Source: Bacteroidota bacterium (lineage in GTDB: Bacteria; Bacteroidota; Bacteroidia; NS11-12g; UBA9320). Taken from it: a stretch of 64,000 nucleotides of DNA. Location: assembly GCA_002746305.1 (NCBI GenBank), contig NVWV01000008.1, forward strand, positions 1 to 64,000, read 5' to 3'. Within the stretch, counting starts at the first letter, position 1, and every line of letters starts with the position of its first letter. Positions 35,468-44,316 of the stretch are shown here, piece by piece. The translations under genes were made by a program, and so were the position numbers. The notes beneath the pieces were generated by a model. That model searched no databases and was not told where the DNA came from. It saw nothing but the letters and a program-made list of their open reading frames with translations.

Positions 35468-35830
35468 TTAATCAATTTTACTGGCTTTAAACATAGCCTC
35501 TTGATAGAGGTTATAGCAGTCTAAAATAACTGGAAGCATTTCTTCTTGTTGTTCCAAATTAGACTTACTGTTTGCTACTTCATATTCTGCTTTACTAAAG
35601 TTTTGCATCATAGCATCACTAAAGCATCCACAGTATTCTTGAGTTTGCTTCGGAAATCGTACGGATCTACTTCCCAAATCTTCGATACACGAATTGATCA
35701 GTAAATCTCTATCACCATCTTCCCATATAACCCAGCTCACTTTGTAATTGTACACTAGCTTTACAAGAATAAGAACCACCACAAGTATCATCACCCCTAT
35801 TGCTATATTCTTTTGCCATTTACTTCCCAT
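35468..35830 (-). CDS. Small single-pass membrane protein with a C-x-C motif
   Basis: A 120-residue protein with one N-terminal membrane segment (about residues 8-27) and a soluble remainder that should face the periplasm. It contains CIEDL..., YCGCFSDAMMQNF and a late DCY, so four Cys that could pair or bind metal. Small proteins with this YCxC-x-D-A pattern are common in Bacteroidota but uncharacterised. It is convergent with aspS, with no apparent partner. Confidence 0.7.
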   Translation of the reverse strand: MGSKWQKNIAIGVMILVVVLILVKLVYNYKVSWVIWEDGDRDLLINSCIEDLGSRSVRFPKQTQEYCGCFSDAMMQNFSKAEYEVANSKSNLEQQEEMLPVILDCYNLYQEAMFKASKID

Positions 35831-35904
35831 CGTTTTCTACTTTGATGCAATATTATTCATTCTAGATAAAATATATTTTCTTTGAGAGGTAAATAATAAA
35901 ATCC

Positions 35905-36360
35905 ATGCAAGTTCCAGGCAATAATCCAGACGAGTACGTACAAAATATCCCAGATGAGCGAAAATATATTTTCACGGCATTGCGAAAAGTGATAAACGAC
36001 AACATGCCACCGGAACTGGAGGAGTGCATGAACTATGGAATGATCGGATACGTAATCCCAAAAAGCATCTATCCAGCTGGTTATCATGTAAATCCAGAAC
36101 TTCCTCTCCCTTTTGCCAGTATAGCTTCTCAAAAGAATTTTATCGCATTTTATCACATGGGGCTCTATGCGAATAGAGAAATTCTAACATGGTTCGTAGA
36201 AGAATATAAGAGTCGATGCAAGTACAAACTTGACATGGGAAAAAGCTGTGTGCGTTTTAAGAAAATAGATGATATCCCAATTGAGTTAATTGGTGAACTT
36301 ATGACCAAAATTAGTACCCAAGACTGGATTGATATGTATGAAGAAGCAATAAAGAAGTAA
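35905..36360 (+). CDS. DUF1801 family protein
   Basis: A 151-residue cytoplasmic protein matching DUF1801 (YdhG/Fra-like fold): NPDEYVQNIPDERKYIFTALR at the N-terminus, ELEECMNYGMIGYVIP in the middle and KMGKSCVRFKK-like strand (here DMGKSCVRFKK) near the end. Some relatives bind frataxin-like ligands or sterols, but this family has no established function. It is a single gene between two minus-strand genes. Confidence 0.85.
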   Translation: MQVPGNNPDEYVQNIPDERKYIFTALRKVINDNMPPELEECMNYGMIGYVIPKSIYPAGYHVNPELPLPFASIASQKNFIAFYHMGLYANREILTWFVEEYKSRCKYKLDMGKSCVRFKKIDDIPIELIGELMTKISTQDWIDMYEEAIKK

Positions 36361-36365
36361 CTAGC

Positions 36366-37244
36366 CTATTTATTAGATTTCGCTCTTTTTCTTCTTAGCT
36401 TTCGTATTCCAAAAAATGCTAAGAATCCAATAAGGATAAGTGGCCATATGGTAATTAGTCCTAGAATAAAGCCCAATAAAACATCCCAACCTCGAACAAA
36501 ACTATTTTTGAGTTTATACACGAAGCCGTAATTGTTTTGAGATTCGATGGTCAAAGTCTCATAATAATTAATGCTAAGTGTTGACATACTTACTTGATTC
36601 TTAAGGTACTTGAGTCTCCCTTCTACCCGTTCTATTTCTTCTCTAATTTCACCAATCTGTTTTTCTACTTCCAGGATTTCCGTAATCTTACCAGCTCTAC
36701 TTAGTATTTGTATGTAACGAGTTTCTATTTCCTTTTTGGTTTTTAGTCGAGCAGACAAATCATAAAACTCTTCTGTAACATCACTTACCGATATATTTCG
36801 TTCGTCAAAACGGTCCACTCCTTGTGAAATTCTGGCAAGCAGTTCATCAAACTTGTTAGACGGAACACGTATTGATATACTTCGTGTAATTCTGTACGGT
36901 GTCTTGCTTTCATTCTCATTACTTGCATAAGCTCCTGTAGCTTTAATAGCCTCATCTATTACACTTCCTATTTTCTGTAAATCCTGAGATTCAAAGGTTA
37001 CTCTACCCGTTTTTATAAGCTTTAAGTTTGCTGTAACTCCTACTTCTGATGATAAGAAGTCTCGTTTTTGTTCAGTTGAATTATTCTCATTGCCAAGCGT
37101 CACGGCTGATCCTGCATCAGAGGCTTCAACATCCCATTGATAACTTTGACCGAATGATAAATCATCATTACTATTTTCACTTTTATTGTTTTCACAACCA
37201 AAAATAGAGAAGAGTATCAGGGCAAGAACAGTATATTTTTTCAT
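36366..37244 (-). CDS. DUF4349 lipoprotein with coiled coil and C-terminal membrane helix
   Basis: A 292-residue protein. The lipobox ends at Cys17 (SIFGC). Residues of about 70-165 form the conserved DUF4349 domain (LIKTGRVTFESQDLQK; ITRSISIRVPSNKFDELL). A coiled coil at about 170-225 (EVEKQIGEIREEIERVEGR) and a membrane helix near 255-280 followed by a basic tail complete it. The lipid-anchored start and C-terminal helix suggest a protein spanning or bridging the periplasm at the inner membrane. Function is unknown. Confidence 0.87.
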   Translation of the reverse strand: MKKYTVLALILFSIFGCENNKSENSNDDLSFGQSYQWDVEASDAGSAVTLGNENNSTEQKRDFLSSEVGVTANLKLIKTGRVTFESQDLQKIGSVIDEAIKATGAYASNENESKTPYRITRSISIRVPSNKFDELLARISQGVDRFDERNISVSDVTEEFYDLSARLKTKKEIETRYIQILSRAGKITEILEVEKQIGEIREEIERVEGRLKYLKNQVSMSTLSINYYETLTIESQNNYGFVYKLKNSFVRGWDVLLGFILGLITIWPLILIGFLAFFGIRKLRRKRAKSNK

Positions 37245-37297
37245 AATGGTTAATTACCTAATGGAACGAAAGGTAAACGACAAAAAGTATGATTGCT

Positions 37298-37305
37298 TAT
37301 TTTTG
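37298..37305 (+). promoter_or_regulatory. -7 box TATTTTTG for the TfoX-like gene
   Basis: Exact consensus, 19 bases before the ATG at 37324. It argues against longer in-frame starts upstream. Confidence 0.4.
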
Positions 37306-37323
37306 AGACTATTAGTATACAAA

Positions 37324-37671
37324 ATGGCATCACACGAAAAGAATCTAAACTTATACGAACAAGCAATTGCCTTACAACCTGAAATCACACGAAAAGGGAA
37401 GGCAAATCCCTACACATCACATAACGGACATATGTTTAGTTTTTTGGATAAAGAAGGTAAACTGGGTATCCGTCTATCAATAGAAGATAAAACCACCTTT
37501 GAAGAAATGCACAAATCTCCTCCTTTCATTCAGCACAATGCAGTGATGAATGGTTACGTAACCATACCACAAAAATTATTGGAAAACACTTCCGAATTAT
37601 CAATCTATCTAAAGAAGGGGTTGGACTTCGTTTCCAGTCTAAAACCAAAGCCAAGTAAGAAGAAAAAGTAA
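37324..37671 (+). CDS. Small protein resembling the TfoX N-terminal domain fold
   Basis: A 115-residue soluble protein. The pattern of strands (SHNGHMFSFLDKEGKLGIRLS) followed by a helical C-terminus (PQKLLENTSELSIYLKKGLDFVSSL) and a basic tail resembles TfoX_N/YjbR-type proteins, but the match is weak. The ATG at 37324 is preferred over a longer in-frame start at 37186, which would place translation through the promoter box and give a non-conserved N-terminus. No role can be assigned. Confidence 0.7.
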   Translation: MASHEKNLNLYEQAIALQPEITRKGKANPYTSHNGHMFSFLDKEGKLGIRLSIEDKTTFEEMHKSPPFIQHNAVMNGYVTIPQKLLENTSELSIYLKKGLDFVSSLKPKPSKKKK

Positions 37672-37674
37672 AAC

Positions 37675-37698
37675 AAGTCTAGTTGTAGACTTTATTTA
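37675..37698 (+). terminator. Hairpin terminator after the TfoX-like gene
   Basis: A 7-base stem (AAGTCTA/TAGACTT) with a GTTG loop, followed by a T-rich stretch. It overlaps the end of the convergent rdgB gene. Confidence 0.5.
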
Positions 37699-38270
37699 GT
37701 GTGGAGCTTTAAAAACTCAACTAGTTTTTCTACTGCTCTGCCCCTATGACTCATGATTGATTTCTGTTCCATTGTCATTTGAGCAAATGTGGTCTCATTA
37801 CCCTCAGGTTGAAAAATAGGATCGTAGCCAAAGCCTTCGGCTCCACTTCTGGAAGTGGTTATTCGCCCTTCACAAATTCCCTCAAATGTATATTCTTCTC
37901 CTTCCCAAATCAGAGCAACAACTGTTCTAAATCTAGCCTTTCTATTGGCTTTTCCATCTAACTCCCCAAGCAACATAGTCATATTATCTTCACTACTCTT
38001 TTGCTCGCCAGCATATCTGGCAGAATAGACTCCAGGTGCACCATCCAATGCTTCTACTTCCAAACCTGTATCATCGGCAAAGCAATTTTTGCCTGTTTTC
38101 TTAAATACCTGTCTGGCTTTCTGCAATGCATTAGCATCTAAGGTAGATCCTGTTTCCAATAGTTCATCCGGAAACTCTTCAGCGTTTAAACCTTCAATAG
38201 TATATGAAGGTAATTTCGCTCGAATCTCTGCAATTTTGCCTGCATTCTGAGATGCAAAAATGATATTCAT
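37692..38270 (-). CDS. rdgB: Non-canonical purine NTP pyrophosphatase (RdgB/HAM1)
   Basis: A 192-residue housekeeping enzyme that hydrolyses dITP, ITP and XTP to monophosphates, keeping deaminated purines out of nucleic acids. The family signature is intact: FASQNAGKIAEI at the N-terminus, FADDTGLEVEALDGAPGVYS, AEGFGYDPIF and the C-terminal SHRGRA. The length is normal. It is the only gene on this strand between the TfoX-like and rarA genes. Confidence 0.95.
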   Translation of the reverse strand: MNIIFASQNAGKIAEIRAKLPSYTIEGLNAEEFPDELLETGSTLDANALQKARQVFKKTGKNCFADDTGLEVEALDGAPGVYSARYAGEQKSSEDNMTMLLGELDGKANRKARFRTVVALIWEGEEYTFEGICEGRITTSRSGAEGFGYDPIFQPEGNETTFAQMTMEQKSIMSHRGRAVEKLVEFLKLHTK

Positions 38271-38302
38271 AATACTCTACTTATTCAGTCCGCAATTTAA
38301 CC

Positions 38303-38350
38303 AAATAACTCCTCAACTAACCCCAAAATAATCCCTCAAATAATCCCTCA
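38303..38350. repeat. Tandem 12-base repeat
   Basis: Two perfect adjacent copies of AATAATCCCTCA (38327-38338 and 38339-38350), with a degenerate copy at about 38304-38315, in the 279-base space between rdgB and rarA. The rest of that space is AT-rich with no coding frame. Confidence 0.5.
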
Positions 38351-38549
38351 AATACACTTTCAGTTAAATCTAAAATCAAGAACATAACGCATATTAATTG
38401 AAGCCATTACTTCCAAACATAAACTAGCAACAAAACGAACTATTTCAAATACAAAAAAAGAAAAATAAGAGCCTATGCAAAACTCAGACTCATTTTGATG
38501 AAATATTTATTCCAAAATAACGACATTTGAGGCTGAAATAATCCACAGT

Positions 38550-39830
38550 TTGAGTAACCAACCACTTGCAGAACGCATTCGACCCAAAACACTTGAAGAA
38601 GTGGTAGGTCAGCAACACATCATAGGTAAGAACAAACCTTTGAGAAGAGCTCTTGAAAGTGGAGCCATGTATTCGTGCATCTTTTGGGGCCCTCCAGGAG
38701 TAGGCAAGACCACTCTTGCTCAAATATTTTCACATACGCTCAAGACTCCTTTTTTTAAGCTTAGTGCCATAAACGCTGGTGTAAAAGATGTCCGGGAGGT
38801 TATTGAAAAAGCAAAGAAAACCAAGTTTATGGGCAGTGGAGGAAGTGCTATTCTATTCATAGATGAGATTCATCGGTTTAACAAAGGACAACAAGACGCC
38901 TTACTTGGAGCTGTAGAACAAGGAATCATTACTTTAATTGGAGCCACTACAGAAAACCCTAGCTTTGAGGTCAATGCAGCTTTATTATCCCGATGCGAGG
39001 TCTTTGTGCTTCAACCTCTTGGATTAGAAGATTTAAAAGATTTGGTAAATCAGGCGTGTAAACGCGATGAATTTCTGAGTCAAAAGAAAATCACCGTAAA
39101 GGAATGGGAAGCCTTAATCCGAGTAAGTGGTGGAGATGGCCGTAAGCTTCTTAATGCTTTAGAAATAATCGTTAATTTTAAAGGAGGTAAGCAGATTACC
39201 ATCACCAACAAACTTGTAGAAGATGCGGTGCAACAAAAGCTTGCCATGTTTGACAAAGGTGGTGAGCAACATTATGACATTATATCAGCCTATATAAAAT
39301 CAATGCGAGGGAGTGACCCCAATGCAGCGGTTTATTATTTAGCAAGAATGATAGCAGGTGGTGAAGACCCAAAATTCATTGCACGTAGATTGCTCATTTT
39401 TGCAAGTGAAGATATAGGAAATGCTAATCCCAATGCTCTGTTACTTGCAGATGCTTGCTTCAGAGTTGTTCATACCGTCGGATATCCAGAATGTAGGATC
39501 AACTTATCTCAAGCTACTATTTACTTGGCAACAAGTGTAAAAAGCAACGCCAGTTATGTCGCTATCAATAAGGCTCAAGCTCTTGTAAAACAAACGGGTG
39601 ATTTAGCCATTCCTTTAAGTATACGAAATGCTCCTACTAAGTTAATGAAGGACCTAAACTATGGCAAAGGCTATAAGTATTCTCATGAATACGAAAACAA
39701 CTTTGCAGAGCAAGAATTCTTACCAAAAGAAGTTTCTGGTCAGACACTCTACGATCCAAGTAACAACCCTCAAGAAAACAAAGTCAGGGAACGAATGAAG
39801 TTACTTTGGAAAGACAAGTACGGGTATTAG
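38550..39830 (+). CDS. rarA: Replication-associated recombination protein A (RarA/MgsA)
   Basis: A 426-residue AAA+ clamp-loader-like ATPase acting at stalled replication forks. Residues QPLAERIRPKTLEEVVGQQ open the protein as usual, Walker A is GPPGVGKT (47-54), Walker B is LFIDEIHRF, and the C-terminal tetramerisation domain contains DPNAAVYYLARMIAGGEDP and the late GYKYSHEYENNFAEQEFLP. Translation starts at TTG (38550), giving the expected N-terminus. No closer ATG would retain the conserved first residues. Confidence 0.95.
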   Translation: MSNQPLAERIRPKTLEEVVGQQHIIGKNKPLRRALESGAMYSCIFWGPPGVGKTTLAQIFSHTLKTPFFKLSAINAGVKDVREVIEKAKKTKFMGSGGSAILFIDEIHRFNKGQQDALLGAVEQGIITLIGATTENPSFEVNAALLSRCEVFVLQPLGLEDLKDLVNQACKRDEFLSQKKITVKEWEALIRVSGGDGRKLLNALEIIVNFKGGKQITITNKLVEDAVQQKLAMFDKGGEQHYDIISAYIKSMRGSDPNAAVYYLARMIAGGEDPKFIARRLLIFASEDIGNANPNALLLADACFRVVHTVGYPECRINLSQATIYLATSVKSNASYVAINKAQALVKQTGDLAIPLSIRNAPTKLMKDLNYGKGYKYSHEYENNFAEQEFLPKEVSGQTLYDPSNNPQENKVRERMKLLWKDKYGY

Positions 39831-39934
39831 TCAAATTCTCCAAAGACTACTTTAGCAAAGACGATTAAGCTTAAGAATCCTAGAAAACAAATTACAGAAA
39901 TGAAAGTGATTAATTGATTAGTGACGTTTTTCAT
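39827..39934 (-). CDS. Possible 35-residue single-pass membrane peptide
   Basis: An ATG at 39934 opens a 35-codon frame ending at 39827, its stop overlapping the rarA stop on the other strand. The peptide starts MKNVTNQLITF and has a continuous hydrophobic stretch (about residues 8-30) ending in an acidic tail, the layout of a small single-span membrane protein. It has no recognised family. Coding status rests only on composition and a sensible start. Confidence 0.4.
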   Translation of the reverse strand: MKNVTNQLITFISVICFLGFLSLIVFAKVVFGEFD

Positions 39935-40033
39935 ATTTCTCAAGTTAAAACATTTACCACTTACATTTCTCATAAAACACCTTTCAATTGAGTACCGAAC
40001 AGTCTAAATTGACCAGCATTAGACTTTACAACC

Positions 40034-41281
40034 TCACTCCAACTCTTTAAGCTCTAGACGCTTAATTTTCTGTTCTGTAGCCTCCAATATTTTTATTTCA
40101 TAATTATCAATGATAAAGACTTCACCTGCTTCTGGAATATCTTCCAAATTGGCTAGAATAAAACCACCCAAAGTTTCATAATCCCCTTCAGGAATTTTCA
40201 GTTCATACTTCTCATTAAGCAAGTCTATTTCCATTTTAGCATTCAATGTATACACTCCATCTCCATTGACTACCTCCATTTCTTCCTCTATTTCATCATG
40301 TTCATCTTCAATTTCCCCAAAGATTTCTTCCATAATATCCTCCACAGTAATAACACCCGCAGTTCCTCCATATTCATCCACTACCAAAGCAATACTCTTT
40401 TGACTTCGTGAAAACTCATTGAGCATTTCATTCGCAGACTTGGCCTCATTAGTAATTAGAATTGGTATAAGAACAGACTTAATATTCTCCGGCTTTTTAT
40501 GAAGCTCAAGGTGATGCACATATCCTATGATATTATCTACATTCTCTTTATAAATTAATATTTTGGAATGTTTTGACTCTATAAATAGTTCTTCTAGGTC
40601 ACTTATTGAACTTACAATATCAATTGCTGTAATCTCAGTACGTGGCACTAAACAATCTCTTACTTTTACATTACCAAAGTCCAGAGCATTCTTCAATATT
40701 TCTGTATCCACTTCCTGCTCTTCTCCCTCATTGGCACTTTGTGCTGACTGAGAAATGAAATGATCCAAATCTATTTTGCCAAAGGCAGGAGTTCCTTCTG
40801 AGAACTCAGCTCCTAAAATCTTGCTTAAAACATTTCTACTAAGCCAAATAACAAACTTAACTATTGGCCACAGAAGTACATAAAACACCTGAAACGGATA
40901 AATTAGTATACTCAGTATCCCACTTGGATTGAGCCTGAACAAGGCTTTGGGCAAAAACTCAGCAGTGAATAATACGATAATCGTTGAAATTAAAGTTGCT
41001 ATTAATAAAGCAGGAAATGGTCCTAAATTTTCAAAATAGGGTCTCAATATCTCCTCCATAGTAATACCATAAATTACAAGAGCTACATTGTTTCCAACTA
41101 GTATGGTACTTATAAATTTGGAAGGAGCTTTGATATAGTTCGAGCAAAGTTTAGCCCAATGCTTACCTTGGTTACTCTTGAGCTCTATGCGAAGCTTATT
41201 GGCTGATATAAAAGCAATCTCAAGACCTGAGAAAAAGGCTGATAAAATCAACATTATGATTACAAGGATGATTGGTGACAT
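40034..41281 (-). CDS. CNNM/CorC-type transporter (DUF21-CBS-CorC_HlyC)
   Basis: A 415-residue inner-membrane protein of the UPF0053/hemolysin-like family. The DUF21 transmembrane domain spans about 1-190, with the small-residue start ILSAFFSGLEIAFISANK. A pair of CBS domains follows (about 205-325; VRDCLVPRTEI, VVDEYGGTAGVITVEDI), and a CorC_HlyC domain ends it (about 335-410). Homologues export or regulate magnesium. Some Bacteroidota paralogues (GldE) support gliding, but the sequence does not favour that. The gene is divergent from the GT-C-like gene. Confidence 0.9.
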   Translation of the reverse strand: MSPIILVIIMLILSAFFSGLEIAFISANKLRIELKSNQGKHWAKLCSNYIKAPSKFISTILVGNNVALVIYGITMEEILRPYFENLGPFPALLIATLISTIIVLFTAEFLPKALFRLNPSGILSILIYPFQVFYVLLWPIVKFVIWLSRNVLSKILGAEFSEGTPAFGKIDLDHFISQSAQSANEGEEQEVDTEILKNALDFGNVKVRDCLVPRTEITAIDIVSSISDLEELFIESKHSKILIYKENVDNIIGYVHHLELHKKPENIKSVLIPILITNEAKSANEMLNEFSRSQKSIALVVDEYGGTAGVITVEDIMEEIFGEIEDEHDEIEEEMEVVNGDGVYTLNAKMEIDLLNEKYELKIPEGDYETLGGFILANLEDIPEAGEVFIIDNYEIKILEATEQKIKRLELKELE

Positions 41282-41293
41282 CTTATATTAGGA

Positions 41294-41301
41294 CAAAAAT
41301 A
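41294..41301 (-). promoter_or_regulatory. -7 box TATTTTTG for the CNNM-type gene
   Basis: Exact consensus on the minus strand, 13 bases before the ATG at 41281. Confidence 0.45.
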
Positions 41302-41322
41302 CACCTTTACTTAATTATGTTA

Positions 41323-41351
41323 TTGCAATCTTCTTAAACCTCCTAATTTTG
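41323..41351 (+). promoter_or_regulatory. Promoter (TTG, 18-base spacer, TAATTTTG) of the GT-C-like gene
   Basis: TTG at 41323-41325 and TAATTTTG at 41344-41351 with an 18-base spacer, close to an ideal Bacteroidota promoter. The ATG is 9 bases from the end of the -7 box. Confidence 0.65.
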
Positions 41352-41359
41352 AATTCTAG

Positions 41360-42703
41360 ATGTCACACTTTAGGGAGCAACAAGGATTATCAAAGAAAGT
41401 TATTATTTTGCTTATTATCGCTTGTGCAGTCCCACGAATATTGCTGTCACTAGTAAACACTGAAGTCAATGATGACCACATAACTACGGTTCTTCTTTGG
41501 CAAAAGAAAGGAGAATATCCAAAGGCCAGAGATTGTTGGGAGTGCTTTCAACCACCTCTTTTTTATAGCATTATTAAAGTTGCTAGCAGTGCAATTGGGG
41601 CTTCAGAATATCAAGAGATTTTTAACGTTATACAATTCGTCAATTTATTCTTTAGCATTGGCATATCTTGGCTCATCATATGGTTCATAATTAGACTGAA
41701 ATTAAGCAAATTATTAACCATCGCCTTATCACTATTTTGGGCTCTAAACCCTGAACTTGTAAGCATTGGTGCATTGGCCACCAACGACAGTTTAGTTATT
41801 CTACTGGGTATGGCTTTTAGTATTGTTTTTATCAATTACATCCAAAAAGAATCGATTCGTACGGAACTATCACTTTACATTTTGCTATTCCTACTTGGCA
41901 TAACTAAAGGAAATGGACTTCTATTTTGCGGAATCGCTCCAATAGTCATTTTAATAAAATTAATTCGGAGCAAACAAATTAACATGGCTACTACTCTCCG
42001 TAAACTTGTTCTTTGGTCCATTACAATTATTGTTATTGCTAGTACAGGTTTATATTACAAAAAATACCAAGACTTCCAGAATCCATTCATTACCAATGTA
42101 GACCCTCCATATGAAAAGGCAACTTGGGATACCCCTGGGAGTTTCAAATTCAGAAAAGGAGTAAATACTATAAAGGAGGCTGTATTTACTTTCCCAATAC
42201 AGAGCCTACTCGAAAAGCCCTACAATAAGAATGGATATGATGACCATATTCCTCATCGTCAAAACATTTGGACACAAATGCTGGGTCAATTTACCAATCA
42301 TGTTTTCGAACGGCATCCACCCAAATGGATCTCAGATGACAACGATATGGAGAACTTTGCTCGTTCCAATTTCATTTTGCATTTGGGGCTACTTGCTGCG
42401 ATTTTTTTAGGCTTAATTATCGGTTTAATAAGAAGAAATAGTCAAATCAGTTTGGTTCACATTTTTCATCTAATCACCGTAATTCTATACCTGCTATTTG
42501 TCCTCAATTATGCTGTCAAATTCAGAGACTTTAGCTTCATGAAAGTTGTCTTTCTATTTCCCGCATTATTGTCTCTTGTACACCTAACGTCAAGTGGCAT
42601 TAAAGTTTGGAATAAGCCAAAACTATTTGCATACCTACTATTTGCCTGTACGATTCTCTATCAACTCAACTTTATTTATTTGGTAAGAGCACTGATAGTT
42701 TAG
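41360..42703 (+). CDS. GT-C fold membrane glycosyltransferase-like protein
   Basis: A 447-residue protein with about 10 to 12 membrane helices. The first periplasmic loop contains an acidic NDDHITT motif and then a WECFQPPLFY segment, the arrangement of Asp residues and PP-L-F-Y typical of GT39/ArnT/DPM-dependent GT-C transferases. These use polyprenyl-phosphate sugars to glycosylate lipids or proteins outside the inner membrane. The donor and acceptor are unknown, and no glycan cluster surrounds it. Confidence 0.75.
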   Translation: MSHFREQQGLSKKVIILLIIACAVPRILLSLVNTEVNDDHITTVLLWQKKGEYPKARDCWECFQPPLFYSIIKVASSAIGASEYQEIFNVIQFVNLFFSIGISWLIIWFIIRLKLSKLLTIALSLFWALNPELVSIGALATNDSLVILLGMAFSIVFINYIQKESIRTELSLYILLFLLGITKGNGLLFCGIAPIVILIKLIRSKQINMATTLRKLVLWSITIIVIASTGLYYKKYQDFQNPFITNVDPPYEKATWDTPGSFKFRKGVNTIKEAVFTFPIQSLLEKPYNKNGYDDHIPHRQNIWTQMLGQFTNHVFERHPPKWISDDNDMENFARSNFILHLGLLAAIFLGLIIGLIRRNSQISLVHIFHLITVILYLLFVLNYAVKFRDFSFMKVVFLFPALLSLVHLTSSGIKVWNKPKLFAYLLFACTILYQLNFIYLVRALIV

Positions 42704-42710
42704 TTTTTAA

Positions 42711-42718
42711 TATCTTCG
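42711..42718 (+). promoter_or_regulatory. Variant -7 box TATCTTCG before the HerA-like gene
   Basis: TAnnTTCG variant, 18 bases before the ATG at 42736, in the 32-base gap after the GT-C-like gene. Confidence 0.3.
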
Positions 42719-42735
42719 TTGCCATCACGAAATTA

Positions 42736-44307
42736 ATGAGCAAACAAGAAGATTTCAAAGCTGAGATAGAGGCAGGATATACTTTTAAAGGAGACTCTAT
42801 CCTAATTGGCGGATCTATGCTAGACGGAGAATCTATAGTCGATACTCAAATCAGAGCACCTCTTAAAACATTTAATCGACACGGGCTAATAGCTGGTGCA
42901 ACAGGTACAGGTAAGACTAAAACACTACAAAACATTGCAGAACGACTCTCTGAAAAAGGAGTACCTGTTTTAATGATGGATGTAAAAGGAGATTTATCTG
43001 GTCTTACCCAAGCAAGTGATGGTCATCCTAAAATAGATGAACGACACGCTAAAATTGGAAGTCCATGGAAAGGACAGGCATACCCATGTGAAATACTCAC
43101 CATTTCGGAACAAGATGGTACACGAATGCGTGCTACTATATCAGAGTTTGGCCCCGTACTATTATCCAAAATATTAGAACTAAATAATGTACAGAGCGGG
43201 ATTGTTTCTATCATATTTAAGTATTGCGACGACCAAGGTTTGCCCCTTTTAGACATTAAAGATTTCAGAAAAGTACTACAATATGTAAGTGGAGATGGCA
43301 AGGATGCTATAGAAGCTGACTATGGTAGAGTTAGTCCATCATCCGTTGGAGCTATTATGAGAGCTCTTATCACAATTGAAGAACAGGGAGCTGATCGTTT
43401 CTTTGGTGAGACCAGTTTTGATGTAGATGACTTACTGCGAATAGATAAAAATGGAATGGGGTACATCAACATTCTACGTTTGGATGATATTCAAAGTAAA
43501 CCGAAGCTATTTTCAACCTTTATGCTTTGCCTATTGGCAGAGATCTATGCTACGTTTCCTGAACAAGGAGATAGTGGTAGACCCGAGTTGGTAATTTTCA
43601 TTGATGAAGCCCATCTCATATTTGAAGAAGCAAGCAAAGCTCTACTAAGTCAAATTGAGACCATCGTAAAGTTAATCCGAAGTAAAGGAGTTGGAATCTT
43701 CTTTGTCACTCAAAATCCAGCAGATGTACCCGAAGATGTATTGTCTCAACTGGGTATGAAAATACAACATGCCTTAAGGGCATTTACCGCAAAGGACAGA
43801 AAGACTATAAAGCTTACCGCGGAAAACTATCCACTTACAGACCACTACGAGGTAGATGAACTTCTTACTAAACTGGGTATCGGTGAAGCTATTGTAACCG
43901 TGCTAAATGAAAAAGGGATTCCTACCCCACTGGCACATACGTTACTTACGGCTCCATCTTCTCGGATGGATGTAATTACTGAAAAAGAAAAGCAGGCTGT
44001 TCTAGATTCTTCTACTATTATGAAAAAATACAATGAAGAAATAGATAGAGACAGTGCCTATGAAATGCTGAATAAGAAAATGGAGGCCGCTGAGGAACTA
44101 GCCAAAAAAGAAAAAGAAGCTGTAGAGAAAGCAAAAACAACCAAGGGATCAACACGAAGAAAGAGCACAAGAAAAGAAAAATCTACTCTGGAGAAAGTGA
44201 TGAATAGTAGTGCCGGACGAACTATTATAAGAGAGATAACACGTGGATTGCTCGGGGTTTTAGGCATTTCTAGCTCTCGTCGTAAAAAAGGATTATTTGG
44301 ATTTTAA
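42736..44307 (+). CDS. HerA-like (DUF853/YjgR) P-loop ATPase
   Basis: A 523-residue ATPase with Walker A GATGTGKT (54-61), Walker B VIFIDEAHLIF (about 287-297) and the downstream FFVTQNPADVPEDVLSQLG segment typical of the DUF853 group of the HerA/FtsK superfamily. The C-terminal 90 residues are a long charged helix, then a basic, Ser-rich tail ending in RRKKGLFGF. The family's substrate is not established. DNA translocation by analogy with HerA is assumed rather than shown. The cyclophilin gene follows directly. Confidence 0.9.
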   Translation: MSKQEDFKAEIEAGYTFKGDSILIGGSMLDGESIVDTQIRAPLKTFNRHGLIAGATGTGKTKTLQNIAERLSEKGVPVLMMDVKGDLSGLTQASDGHPKIDERHAKIGSPWKGQAYPCEILTISEQDGTRMRATISEFGPVLLSKILELNNVQSGIVSIIFKYCDDQGLPLLDIKDFRKVLQYVSGDGKDAIEADYGRVSPSSVGAIMRALITIEEQGADRFFGETSFDVDDLLRIDKNGMGYINILRLDDIQSKPKLFSTFMLCLLAEIYATFPEQGDSGRPELVIFIDEAHLIFEEASKALLSQIETIVKLIRSKGVGIFFVTQNPADVPEDVLSQLGMKIQHALRAFTAKDRKTIKLTAENYPLTDHYEVDELLTKLGIGEAIVTVLNEKGIPTPLAHTLLTAPSSRMDVITEKEKQAVLDSSTIMKKYNEEIDRDSAYEMLNKKMEAAEELAKKEKEAVEKAKTTKGSTRRKSTRKEKSTLEKVMNSSAGRTIIREITRGLLGVLGISSSRRKKGLFGF

Positions 44308-44316
44308 TTGAATATC

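Noticed and set aside
38303..38350. Possible CRISPR or repeat array
   Set aside because: Only two perfect adjacent 12-mers without spacers; simple tandem duplication.
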